From Spirosoma arboris (GTDB lineage: Bacteria; Bacteroidota; Bacteroidia; Cytophagales; Spirosomataceae), in assembly GCF_009754945.1 (NCBI RefSeq), contig NZ_WPIN01000027.1, positions 1 through 64,000 of the forward strand: a stretch of 64,000 nt of DNA. The letters are read 5' to 3'. Under the pieces are notes generated by a model that saw nothing but the letters and a program-made list of their open reading frames with translations, did no database searches and was not told where the DNA came from. How positions within the stretch are numbered: the stretch's first letter is position 1; every line of letters begins with the position of its first letter. The position numbers and the translations under genes are program-made. Positions 8,445-17,142 of the stretch are shown one piece after another.

Positions 8445-9821
8445 ATGAATCCGCTTATTCAGAAATATAACGTTCCCGGCCCGCGCTATACCAGTTACCC
8501 CACAGTGCCTTTCTGGGACGAAACAACATTCAGTGAAGCCGCCTGGGTCAATAATCTGCAACGGGCTTTTTCGGCGAGTAACACAACTACAGGTATCAGC
8601 CTTTACATCCATCTCCCCTATTGCGAGAGTATGTGTACGTTTTGTGGTTGCAACAAACGTATTACGAAAAATCATGGTGTCGAGGCACCGTACATCACGG
8701 CGCTCCTGGCCGAATGGAATTTGTATTGTGATTTATTGCCAGAAAAACCACGTATTGCCGAACTGCATTTAGGTGGTGGAACGCCCAGTTTTTTTGCCCC
8801 CGATCAACTCGAGCGGCTGTTATCTGGAATCTTTGAACGAGCCACGCCAACCGAATCTCCCGATTATGGCTGGGAAGGCCACCCCAACAACACAACTCAC
8901 CAACATTTGCAGGTTCTGTACGATTTTGGCTTTCGACGGGTGAGTTTTGGCGTGCAGGACTATGACCCACTAGTGCAACGTGCTATTCACCGACATCAGC
9001 CATTCGAGCAGGTGCGTAAGGTGACCGAGTGGGCACGCCAGATCGGGTATACATCCATTAGTCACGATCTGGTATTCGGTTTGCCGTTTCAGACAACGAA
9101 TTCAATTGTTGATACGATTTACCAGACCATCACGCTTCAACCCGACCGAATTTCCTTTTACTCCTACGCCCATGTACCCTGGATCAAAGGCAACGGTCAG
9201 CGGGGCTTTCGGGATGAAGATCTGCCTTCTGGCGATCAGAAGCGGGTTCTTTACGAAACCGGGCGGGATTTACTGGAACATGCGGGTTATGCTGAAATTG
9301 GTATGGACCACTTTGCTATGCCCCATGATACGCTCTTTGAAGCCATGCAAACGGGCACTCTCCATCGAAATTTCATGGGATACACAACCACTCAAACACG
9401 TGTTCTACTCGGGCTCGGAGCCTCTTCAATTAGCGATGTCTGGTCGGCATTTGCACAGAACGAGAAAGACATAGATACTTATTTGGATAAGGTTATGGCA
9501 GGCCAGTTACCCTTATTACGAGGGCACATTCTCGATGATCAGGATCAGTTTTTACGTCGGCAAATTCTGAACATTATGTGCCAGGGGCAGACTCAGTGGC
9601 ATCTTAGTAGTTGGTCGAAGCACGAGTGGGAAACGTTAAGCGCTCGGTTAGAATCGTTCTGGCTCGATGGACTACTGGAGTATGATGCCGAAGGATTACG
9701 CGTACATCCCGAAGGGAGGCCATTTCTTCGGAACATCTGCATGGCATTCGATGAACGTATGAATTACACCCAACCGAACGTCGGCCCCACAAAGACAAGG
9801 TTGTTTTCACAGACGGTTTGA
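8445..9821 (+). CDS. hemN: oxygen-independent coproporphyrinogen III oxidase (HemN)
   Basis: Radical SAM enzyme that decarboxylates coproporphyrinogen III to protoporphyrinogen IX without oxygen, supplying heme at low oxygen. The 458-residue protein has the cluster motif C60-x3-C64-x2-C67 within YCESMCTFCGC, followed by the glycine-rich LHLGGGTPS. Length and motifs match full-length HemN rather than the shorter HemW. It is divergent from ccoI across the FNR-type box, which fits co-regulation of heme supply and cbb3 assembly. A terminator and a nested inverted repeat follow. Confidence 0.95.
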   Translation: MNPLIQKYNVPGPRYTSYPTVPFWDETTFSEAAWVNNLQRAFSASNTTTGISLYIHLPYCESMCTFCGCNKRITKNHGVEAPYITALLAEWNLYCDLLPEKPRIAELHLGGGTPSFFAPDQLERLLSGIFERATPTESPDYGWEGHPNNTTHQHLQVLYDFGFRRVSFGVQDYDPLVQRAIHRHQPFEQVRKVTEWARQIGYTSISHDLVFGLPFQTTNSIVDTIYQTITLQPDRISFYSYAHVPWIKGNGQRGFRDEDLPSGDQKRVLYETGRDLLEHAGYAEIGMDHFAMPHDTLFEAMQTGTLHRNFMGYTTTQTRVLLGLGASSISDVWSAFAQNEKDIDTYLDKVMAGQLPLLRGHILDDQDQFLRRQILNIMCQGQTQWHLSSWSKHEWETLSARLESFWLDGLLEYDAEGLRVHPEGRPFLRNICMAFDERMNYTQPNVGPTKTRLFSQTV

Positions 9822-9847
9822 TCTGTGTTGTTAACCTCACGGTCGTT

Positions 9848-9972
9848 CTCGCTTGGCTTTGCCGAGTGAGGACTATTCCTTCAAAGGCCTCTGGCCTGTT
9901 TCTTCGATAATTGGCAATTCTCCGGCCAGAGGCCGTTAAAACAATACCCCTCACTCGGCGAAGCCAAGCGAG
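9848..9972. repeat. nested inverted repeat downstream of hemN
   Basis: Outer arms 9848-9871 and 9949-9972 (24 bp, one mismatch) enclose an inner pair 9886-9896 and 9924-9934 (11 bp, GGCCTCTGGCC with GGCCAGAGGCC). It lies in the convergent gap after hemN, just before the terminator at 9991. Confidence 0.85.
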
Positions 9973-9990
9973 GACATATCCCCCCAACAG

Positions 9991-10018
9991 AAGCGCCCGA
10001 TCTAAGACCGGGCGCTTT
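9991..10018 (+). terminator. rho-independent terminator after hemN
   Basis: The stem AAGCGCCCG with CGGGCGCTT has a 9-nt loop and is followed by TTTCATT. It can serve hemN. The strong GC stem also works in the opposite direction. Confidence 0.65.
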
Positions 10019-10050
10019 CATTGGGGGGGGTATATATATGGTGATTTTCT

Positions 10051-10383
10051 TTACAGCAAGTCAATGACAATCATCAGGAGATGCAGAATCAGGCTAGTCG
10101 CGAAGGCTGGAAAGATGTATTTTACAGGCATCGCTGACAAAATAGGTACTAGTACCAGCAGAAAGCAAAGCATGCTTACCAGGAACTGCCAGTCGCCACC
10201 ACCAACGTAGGACATGATCAACAAGAGCGTCGGCGACAGGATACAGCCCTGAATGGCCAGTGCTGAAGCCGCCCAGCCAAAGCGAGTAAATTCGGCTTTG
10301 GCAATAAAGTTGGTATAAGTTGTTAGCCAGCTTGTATCGGCTGTGTTTGTATAATTATCTGTTGAGTGTGCGAGCGTTGCCAT
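10051..10383 (-). CDS. hypothetical membrane protein
   Basis: Unrecognised 110-residue protein with about three hydrophobic segments in its middle and C-terminal parts, for example AIQGCILSPTLLLIMSYVGG and FLVSMLCFLLVLVPILSAM. The ATG at 10383 (MATLAHSTD) is preferred over one 17 codons upstream because the upstream part is polar and unlike a membrane protein start. It stands alone, convergent with hemN. No function can be assigned. Confidence 0.55.
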   Translation of the reverse strand: MATLAHSTDNYTNTADTSWLTTYTNFIAKAEFTRFGWAASALAIQGCILSPTLLLIMSYVGGGDWQFLVSMLCFLLVLVPILSAMPVKYIFPAFATSLILHLLMIVIDLL

Positions 10384-10485
10384 GATTTGTGTGCGTTTTA
10401 ATGATGGCACAAAATAAGGCGTGGCCTCTCGCAACCTATATGACGTTCGTCAGGTCAAAAGATGATAATTATACATGCTTACTTC

Positions 10486-11238
10486 TCAATACCGAATACC
10501 AGCCCAGCCATATGGGCTCGACCGCGAAGTCATACGGTCTGCAATGTGCTGCCGAATAATTGCTTTATAGGCCTCATCGTCAATTTTTTTACCTTTCAGT
10601 TTAGGCAGTTTAAGGTCGTCAGACTTTAGCGGCCTGAACGTTACGCTGATAGCCTCAACAGTCACATCACCATCATTGATGTCCAACGCCAGAATTAGTC
10701 CTGGCAGGCTGTTCATCATTTCGGGACCAGCCGCAACGGGGATATCCTGTGCGAACCAGGCTGTGATCTTTTGCTTCTTGATCGGATCTTCTGTTTCGGC
10801 CTTCATACAGATATAGCCTGCCACTTCTTTGATCTGGTTTCCAATTTTCCAGACTGGCGCATGCAACGAATCATCAATAACGTAGGTTTTGCCTAGCATT
10901 TCGATAATGTCGGTTTTATGCTCTTTCTCGAAATTATTGTATAAGACAAATTCCGATTTACGATAGGAATATCCACCTTCTTCCGGCTCATCGCTGTTGT
11001 AGGTGTATAGGCTTTCATTCGCATTGAATGCCAGCTTCATCTTGATACCTTTGTTATCCTCTTCCCAGTTCTTCCAGGTCTGCGCTTCCCGGTCTTTCTG
11101 CTCCTGACTCAGAAACGTCAGGCGGTTAGCAATTTTCAACCAGTATTCTTTACGAACGTAGGTAGCGACACCTTCGGTTTTCTGGGCTATTGTCACTGAG
11201 CTGGTCAACAGGCACAGGAGTATAAGTAATTTTTTCAT
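10486..11238 (-). CDS. GLPGLI family secreted protein
   Basis: A 250-residue protein with an N-terminal signal peptide (MKKLLILLCLLTSSVTIAQK). The family is named after a GLPGLI motif, here present as SLPGLI in MNSLPGLILALDI. Members are exported Bacteroidota proteins of unknown biochemical function that are often encoded beside outer-membrane barrel proteins. That is the case here: the barrel gene ends 19 nt upstream on the same strand, so the two are probably co-transcribed. Confidence 0.85.
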   Translation of the reverse strand: MKKLLILLCLLTSSVTIAQKTEGVATYVRKEYWLKIANRLTFLSQEQKDREAQTWKNWEEDNKGIKMKLAFNANESLYTYNSDEPEEGGYSYRKSEFVLYNNFEKEHKTDIIEMLGKTYVIDDSLHAPVWKIGNQIKEVAGYICMKAETEDPIKKQKITAWFAQDIPVAAGPEMMNSLPGLILALDINDGDVTVEAISVTFRPLKSDDLKLPKLKGKKIDDEAYKAIIRQHIADRMTSRSSPYGWAGIRY

Positions 11239-11257
11239 GATAGGAAGTTAAGTAAAA

Positions 11258-14113
11258 TCAATAAAATCCGTCCCGACGTATTTTACCCTGAACACCCCGC
11301 ATGTTGTAGGTAAAGCTCAACATAAAGTAACGCGCCAGCGATTGAATACTCTCGGTACTGGTATAGTTTTGTCCAGCATACTGCGACACAACAACGTTTC
11401 GATTAAGCAAATCGACGGCCGACAGTCTGATTTCTGCTTTTTTCGCGCTTCCAAGAATATGGTAAATGGACGAACTCAGGATCGGAATTTGCTGATTGAA
11501 ATTCAGTCGTTCGTTTTTATAGGTTCTGTAATTGAGCGTGGTATTGATATAAATACTTCCCGGAAGTTTCAGATTCAGATCACCCCGGAACGAGTTATTG
11601 TAGATAACCTGATTTTGCGCGGTGTTGATCGAATAACGAGTATCTGTAATACTAAAGTTAGCATTACCGTAAAAAGTAATCCATTCTTTAGGCGTCAGTT
11701 CGAGTCGGGCTCCTAACGAATAGTTCTGGTTGTTGGTCTCATTCAATACCGAATTGATACGCGTCAGGTTATGACCGAAATTCAATTGTGTATTCAGACC
11801 AAGTGTGGCTTTAGTCTTTTTAAGCGGAAAACCAAAGTTCAGGTAAGTCCCCAGATTACGACCACCCGTCAGGTTCTCGGGCATGATGGTAATAATATTT
11901 GTCTGTGGGTCAACCGTTTGGCTATAAATAATCTGATTGACGTAATAGGTAGTATAAACGTTGGCCCAGAAATTGGTGAAACTGCCCGGATTAAAGTAAT
12001 TGAAATAGGCACTTAGATTATGGTTCAACTGCGGCAACAGATCCGGATTCCCGCGACTAATGGCCAATGGGTTGCTATTGCTCGTAACTGGCTGTAAATC
12101 TCGCGACGATGGTATTTGCACACCCACATCATAACCGCCGTACAGTGATTTGTTATTTTTAAGTGAATAATTAAGCGACACATTTGGAATCAATGTCGTA
12201 TAGGTTCGACGGATACTCTGGAGTGGTTGGCCCTGATCTCGAGCAAACTTCCCATCAAGCTGGAATTGCTGGCCAGCCACCCCCGCCGATATATTTAATC
12301 CTTTGAACGAATACCGTAAACTACTTCCCAATCGATTAAACAGATAGTTGTTCTTATAATACAAACTCAACGAGTCGATGCGATTACGACTATCGTTAAG
12401 ATTTACGACATCGCGATCAACTTCGTCGTTTCGTAAACTGAAATTATAGAAACTCTCCCAGGTAAATTTCTTGGCAAAAGGCTCAACATAGAGCAAATTT
12501 GCTTTATACTGGCTACTGCGCGAATTCGTTCCCTGGTCCTGATTCAGCGAACGTAACATATCGTTGACACTAGTAGCCTGGTAAAATTCATTTTGGGCTT
12601 TCAGCAGCAAGTCGCCATCATTTTTGTTAATCTGATAAGTAGCACTGGCTCCAAAACTGCGCCCTTTCTTCTTCAGCTTCACCCGATAAAGCAGCGTATT
12701 GGCCATAGCAAACTGGTTGGTCGTGCTATTATTCAGCGATTGGCTATTTGTAGTTTGTACTTCGTTGCCCGTTCCAGAATTGAGAAAAACCCGCTGCAAA
12801 CTTTGCTGATTGCTATTTCCACTACCCAATCGACCATTGCTGATAACGACCAGTGTCTGCATGGAGTCAAGTTGCTTCTCAAAACGAAAGCTGATCCGAT
12901 GATTGGTGTTTAAGTTGTTCTGATTACTGGTATCAGTTGTTCGCAATGACGCCGAAGCGGGCAGATAGCGCTTGTTTTCCCGAATAGCGTCTAATTGGAT
13001 CTGCGTTTGGTTGAAGTAATAGCTCGTGCTAAGCTTCGTTTTTTTTGTGTCGTAATTATAATTAATGCCACCAGCTGTGTTCTTTGAGAAACCCCGCCCA
13101 TCACCCCCACCTACGGGAACAGTCAGGCTTTCGTTATCATCGCCAAAGTAAATATATCGGTTAGCACCACTGAAGCCAAAATCGGCATTATCATTAAAAT
13201 TAAAGGCATTACTACCCCGAAAGTCCTGATAATCGTTGAAGGATAACCCTTGCTGGTTTGTATTATTGCCTAACAACAAAGCCGAAAACTGCTGCTTACT
13301 ATCGAATTTATTGTACATGCCCTTTCCTTCAAATCGGGTTGATATGTTGTTGGAAGCAGGGCCTGCTCCGGCAGTCACTTTACCAAAACCTCCTTTTTTA
13401 AACTCTTCTTTCAACTCCAGATTGACCGTTTTTTCTTTCTTCCCGTCGTCAATACCCGTTAGTTTGGCCTGTTCCGTTTTATCGTTGAAAACCTGAACTT
13501 TGGTAATAGCCTCAGCCTGAAGGTTTTTAGTCGCGAGCTTAGGATCATTGCCAAAGAAGCTCTTACCATCAACGGTCACCTTTTTCACTTCCTGTCCTTG
13601 CGCCCGAATGTTGCCATCCTGATCGATTTGTACCCCAGGGAGCTTCCGCAACAAATCCTCAACTGTCGAACCGGGTGGTACTTTAAACGAACTGGCATTA
13701 TATTCAATCGTATCGCCTTTGATAGTCAGGGGTGCTTTGGCCGTTCTGACCACAACCTCCATTAACTCTCGGGTAATCGGTTTCAGTTTCAGAGGCCCAA
13801 GATCAATAACAGCCTCGCCAGTAGGCTTAATAAGCTGATTATAAGGTATAAAACCGACAAAGGAAATTTTCAGCACGTAGTTTCCCGGCTTTATATTTTT
13901 GAACGAAAAGGCACCATTATCACCTGTGCGAGTGAAGTTCACCAACGACGAATCTTTGGCGCTTAATAGCATGACGGTGGATGACGCTAGCGGTGCTGAT
14001 GCAGTATCAACAGCCTGTCCCTGAAGCGAAAATCGAGTAGCAGCGGGTGGACTTTGAGCATAGAGCGCAGCCGTCAGTAGGCACAATACGGCCAACAGGG
14101 AAAGGTTTTTCAT
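11258..14113 (-). CDS. outer-membrane beta-barrel protein with N-terminal carboxypeptidase-like domain
   Basis: A 951-residue TonB-dependent-receptor-like protein. It has a signal peptide ending near AQSPPA, a CarboxypepD-regulatory-like beta domain (about residues 25-110, FSLQGQAVDTASAPLASSTV), a plug-like region (about 125-220, including VEDLLRKLPGVQIDQDGNI and VTVDGKSFFGNDP) and a long C-terminal barrel. It ends in an aromatic residue (RRDGFY), as outer-membrane barrels do. This is the variant usually annotated as an 'outer membrane beta-barrel protein' and not as a SusC. The cargo is unknown. It is followed at 19 nt by a GLPGLI gene, a common pairing in Bacteroidota. Confidence 0.87.
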   Translation of the reverse strand: MKNLSLLAVLCLLTAALYAQSPPAATRFSLQGQAVDTASAPLASSTVMLLSAKDSSLVNFTRTGDNGAFSFKNIKPGNYVLKISFVGFIPYNQLIKPTGEAVIDLGPLKLKPITRELMEVVVRTAKAPLTIKGDTIEYNASSFKVPPGSTVEDLLRKLPGVQIDQDGNIRAQGQEVKKVTVDGKSFFGNDPKLATKNLQAEAITKVQVFNDKTEQAKLTGIDDGKKEKTVNLELKEEFKKGGFGKVTAGAGPASNNISTRFEGKGMYNKFDSKQQFSALLLGNNTNQQGLSFNDYQDFRGSNAFNFNDNADFGFSGANRYIYFGDDNESLTVPVGGGDGRGFSKNTAGGINYNYDTKKTKLSTSYYFNQTQIQLDAIRENKRYLPASASLRTTDTSNQNNLNTNHRISFRFEKQLDSMQTLVVISNGRLGSGNSNQQSLQRVFLNSGTGNEVQTTNSQSLNNSTTNQFAMANTLLYRVKLKKKGRSFGASATYQINKNDGDLLLKAQNEFYQATSVNDMLRSLNQDQGTNSRSSQYKANLLYVEPFAKKFTWESFYNFSLRNDEVDRDVVNLNDSRNRIDSLSLYYKNNYLFNRLGSSLRYSFKGLNISAGVAGQQFQLDGKFARDQGQPLQSIRRTYTTLIPNVSLNYSLKNNKSLYGGYDVGVQIPSSRDLQPVTSNSNPLAISRGNPDLLPQLNHNLSAYFNYFNPGSFTNFWANVYTTYYVNQIIYSQTVDPQTNIITIMPENLTGGRNLGTYLNFGFPLKKTKATLGLNTQLNFGHNLTRINSVLNETNNQNYSLGARLELTPKEWITFYGNANFSITDTRYSINTAQNQVIYNNSFRGDLNLKLPGSIYINTTLNYRTYKNERLNFNQQIPILSSSIYHILGSAKKAEIRLSAVDLLNRNVVVSQYAGQNYTSTESIQSLARYFMLSFTYNMRGVQGKIRRDGFY

Positions 14114-14149
14114 GGATAGCAGGAATTAAGGATAATAGGATAATGGAAG

Positions 14150-14157
14150 CAAAGCTA
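14150..14157 (-). promoter_or_regulatory. TAnnTTTG promoter element for the barrel/GLPGLI pair
   Basis: TAGCTTTG on the minus strand lies 36 nt upstream of the ATG at 14113. It matches the Bacteroidota -7 element. No clear -33 TTTG was found. Confidence 0.45.
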
Positions 14158-14350
14158 AACGGATAAGCTTACTGCGTTTAGTCTGTTAACGTTTTTTAAC
14201 TATATTTATAGTAGCTAATTTAGTTAACGGTCAATTTGCCTTTTAATGAGGCTTTAATGAAACCAAACGTTGCAAGTCTTATGCTATAAGAGAAGAAAAA
14301 GGTGGTAATTCCACAAAAAACTTAGCCCGGAAGCAAAATTATCTTCCAGG

Positions 14351-15742
14351 TTAAAGGCTATTCTCTAAAACGCTTCGAATGGCCTGCGCTTTTAGGAGGC
14401 ATTCCTCCCATTCCTGTTCGGGGTCGGCATCGTAGGTGATGGCACTGCCAACCGAAAATGAGGCATACTGACTTTGGGCATTGTAGAGCAGCGTCCGAAT
14501 AACAACGCTAAAATCAAAATCACCCTCGGGCGTTATGAAGCCTATGGCGCCCGAGTACACGCCCCTCCTACTCACTTCCAGTTCATCGATCAGCTCCATA
14601 GCCCGGATTTTGGGAGCACCTGTCATACTACCCATCGGAAAGGCATTGCGGATGGCATCGGCCCACGAAACCCCGTCGCGCAGAGTAGCCGATACAGTCG
14701 AAATCATCTGATAAACCTGTTGAAAGCCGTAAATACCAAAGAGTTCATCTACCTGAACCGAACCCGTTTTGGCGCTTCGGGCGAGGTCGTTCCGAACCAG
14801 ATCGACAATCATCAGGTTTTCGGCCCGTTCTTTTTCCGAACTCAAGAGTTGGGCTCGAAGCGCGTCATCTTCCTCCGGCGTTTTTCCACGACGGATAGTT
14901 CCTTTAATCGGTTGCGACAGAATATTACGGCCTTCTTTTTTCAGAAATCGCTCCGGCGACGCGCCCATACTATACCGATCACCGATTTTCAGAAAACTCG
15001 AAAATGGCATTGGTGAGCGCTCATTCAGAGCATAATAGGTAGCCAATGGCTCCAAGTCAATATGTTCGGCAAAAAACTCAATGCAATAGTTTAATTCATA
15101 CACGTCGCCCGCCAGAATATGCTGTTGAATCTGGCGAACGTTGTCCAGGTATTCCTGGGGAGTTACACGGCATTGGACGGCGTTTCTCTCTTTACCCTCA
15201 CCGACCCGTCGGACCGCCCCAACCCCTCTCCCAAAACGGGAAAGGGGAGCAAAACTCCCGAATTCTCCCCCCTCTCCCGTTTTGGGAGAGGGGTTGGGGC
15301 GGTCCGACGGGTCGGTGAGGGTAATAGCAATCGCTTCGAGATCACCTTCCCCCCGAATCACCACGTTATCCTCTTCAAAATCGATAATCCACTCTGGCTC
15401 CACAAAATAGGCATCCGGGAAACCCAGCCGATTAGGGTTACGACTACTAAGTACTTCAAGCTGATTCTTAAGATCGTAGCTCAAGTAACCTACTAAAAAT
15501 GAAGGTTGTTCTCGGTGAGCATCGGCCAAGTCCTGAATAGTAGCTGAGTCTGAAAACGAGATGACCCGCTTCCGCCCGACAAACAATCGGTTTGGAAACG
15601 GGTCATTCGGGTAAGCAATACTGTTATTGTTCAGAAAGGCGACAAAACCGTCTTCTTTATGCGCCTGTTGGGTCATAGCCCAGGCTAACGCATGCCACTG
15701 AATTGCTGGGATGCTGTCAACAGACACACGCAGGACATTCAT
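14351..15742 (-). CDS. pabB: aminodeoxychorismate synthase component I (PabB)
   Basis: Chorismate-utilising enzyme that aminates chorismate to 4-amino-4-deoxychorismate for folate synthesis. The chorismate-binding core covers about residues 200-463, with conserved segments such as LNYCIEF, SPERFL, PIKGTIRRG, DLVRNDLAR and FPMGSMTGAPKIRAM. PIKGT is the PabB-type version of the catalytic loop. An N-terminal domain of about 140 residues precedes it. Between the two, roughly residues 140-185 are encoded by a near-perfect GC-rich palindrome (15193-15323) that keeps the frame open, adding a low-complexity Pro/Gly/Arg linker. It overlaps no neighbour and starts 3 nt after the stop of the NYN gene, so the two are likely one transcript. 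Confidence 0.9.
   Translation of the reverse strand: MNVLRVSVDSIPAIQWHALAWAMTQQAHKEDGFVAFLNNNSIAYPNDPFPNRLFVGRKRVISFSDSATIQDLADAHREQPSFLVGYLSYDLKNQLEVLSSRNPNRLGFPDAYFVEPEWIIDFEEDNVVIRGEGDLEAIAITLTDPSDRPNPSPKTGEGGEFGSFAPLSRFGRGVGAVRRVGEGKERNAVQCRVTPQEYLDNVRQIQQHILAGDVYELNYCIEFFAEHIDLEPLATYYALNERSPMPFSSFLKIGDRYSMGASPERFLKKEGRNILSQPIKGTIRRGKTPEEDDALRAQLLSSEKERAENLMIVDLVRNDLARSAKTGSVQVDELFGIYGFQQVYQMISTVSATLRDGVSWADAIRNAFPMGSMTGAPKIRAMELIDELEVSRRGVYSGAIGFITPEGDFDFSVVIRTLLYNAQSQYASFSVGSAITYDADPEQEWEECLLKAQAIRSVLENSL
15193..15323. repeat. palindromic element inserted in frame within pabB
   Basis: Arms 15193-15247 and 15269-15323 match over 55 bp with one mismatch around a 21-nt loop. The core CCCCTCTCCC...GGGAGAGGGG resembles the intergenic repeat at 3715-3840. 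The element is read through by pabB and lies in the linker between its two domains. Confidence 0.93.
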
Positions 15743-15745
15743 GCC

Positions 15746-16774
15746 TTATGGCCGTAATAACCGAACATCAATGGCAATATCTTTGCCTTCAGCGTTTTGG
15801 CCTATGGTAAATTCAACCTCATCGTCTACCTGTAATTCATTAAAATCAGTATCAATAAGGCTGGTATAATGAAAAAACAGGTTGTTGGGGGGATAGTTCA
15901 CGAAACCATAGCCGGTTTTCAGACTGCGAATCGTACTGATTTTACGGCCTTCTGGATCGTCATCGACCAAATCCAAGCCATCGGCAAGATTATAGTTAGG
16001 CTCATCCGAAGATGAATAGGCAGAATCATAGCCATCACCCGCAGAAAGTCCGTTACCAAATCCATTTCCATAACTGCTCCCATTGGCAGTTACTGCTGTA
16101 AAAGTTGGTCGAGTCGTTTGTTGCTTTACAAATAAGTTCTGAATAACCATATCGTTCCGGCGGCTCCGATCATCAATTAGCCCGTGCATTCCTACCGGAT
16201 ACGACACTTCTTCTAGTAAATCCTGCGAAGTGCGTGTGACCTGCTTTTCACCCTGTTCATTCAGAAATTCAAAATCCCAGCTCAGGACCATAATTCGTGA
16301 ACCCAGTGTGTTCAGTTTACGGATAAGGGGCACATAGTCGCCATCAGACGTAATGAGTACCACTACATCGAATTTCTTGTATTGGGCCAACTCGAAAGCT
16401 TCGAGCGCTAACCAAACATCGATTCCTTTTTCCTGACGATAGCCCTGGTAAGTTTTCACTGGCAGGTAGTGCGTAACTACTCCTTCCGACATTAGAATAT
16501 CATCGAATAACCGATCGTAGAAGAGTTGATTGCCACGCTGATTCGCTTCGTGAGCATTTAACCGTCCACGAAAATAGTGCGCATCGACAATCTGGCACAG
16601 GCGCTCGTTGACGCCTTCTTCTTCAGCTACCTGACGCCGAATAAACGCGTGCAAACCTGAAATACTTATACGACTACGACGTTCGTGAGAATAATTATAA
16701 TAGTTGCTTACGTGTAAAAAATAATTACCGTCATAGAAAACCCCAATTCGGGTTAATATGGATGCTGCTGGCAT
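15746..16774 (-). CDS. NYN-domain ribonuclease-like protein with C-terminal cold-shock domain
   Basis: A 342-residue protein. The N-terminal NYN (PIN-like) domain covers about residues 5-185 and includes RIGVFYDGNYF, VDAHYFRGR, the acidic KGIDVWLALEAF and VVVLITSDGDYVPLIRKL, which carry the acidic residues that bind metal in this nuclease fold. A flexible Ser/Gly/Asn-rich linker follows (about 215-265). The C-terminus (about 275-342) is a cold-shock-like beta barrel with KTGYGFVNYP and NNLFFHYTSL, corresponding to the RNP1 and RNP2 motifs. It probably binds and cleaves or remodels RNA; the target is unknown. It lies directly upstream of pabB. Confidence 0.82.
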   Translation of the reverse strand: MPAASILTRIGVFYDGNYFLHVSNYYNYSHERRSRISISGLHAFIRRQVAEEEGVNERLCQIVDAHYFRGRLNAHEANQRGNQLFYDRLFDDILMSEGVVTHYLPVKTYQGYRQEKGIDVWLALEAFELAQYKKFDVVVLITSDGDYVPLIRKLNTLGSRIMVLSWDFEFLNEQGEKQVTRTSQDLLEEVSYPVGMHGLIDDRSRRNDMVIQNLFVKQQTTRPTFTAVTANGSSYGNGFGNGLSAGDGYDSAYSSSDEPNYNLADGLDLVDDDPEGRKISTIRSLKTGYGFVNYPPNNLFFHYTSLIDTDFNELQVDDEVEFTIGQNAEGKDIAIDVRLLRP

Positions 16775-17142
16775 GCTGTACCTAAGAGTTTATAATTGTA
16801 TGATTATGTAAGAGAATACATTAAATTTTTCCTTTTATTTTAGGCTGGCTGGTGGTATATGGATTGTATGATTACGAAGAAAATTGGTTTATAAGCAAGC
16901 TATTTTATTCGTATAAGCTAAAAAAGCAAGTAAAGTAACAAGTTATTAACTCGGGCGACTAGGTAATCAATAAGCGTTAAGTTTTATAAATAATAGACTT
17001 CAATAAGCCTATAAAGTAACATATAAGTAAAAAAAATGGCGTGAGGAGTAATCTGAATAGCTATAAACTATTCTGCAAACATAACACTTTTTCAATTGGA
17101 TTGCACTCTAGCTGTATCTTTGTGGGCTTATTCCTGCACACT
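16775..17142. other. AT-rich divergent intergenic region
   Basis: About 370 nt between the divergent NYN gene and hisB. It is strongly AT-rich. The only signal I can support is the hisB promoter element at 17115-17122; no open frame with a plausible start is visible. Confidence 0.6.
17115..17122 (+). promoter_or_regulatory. TAnnTTTG promoter element for hisB
   Basis: TATCTTTG lies 20 nt before the hisB ATG at 17143. It sits inside the longer open frame that begins at 17041, which argues that the ATG at 17143 is the true start. Confidence 0.55.

Noticed and set aside
15046..15496. Several overlapping plus-strand frames in pabB
   Set aside because: They are open only because the GC-rich palindrome is stop-free on both strands; the translation mirrors the palindrome.
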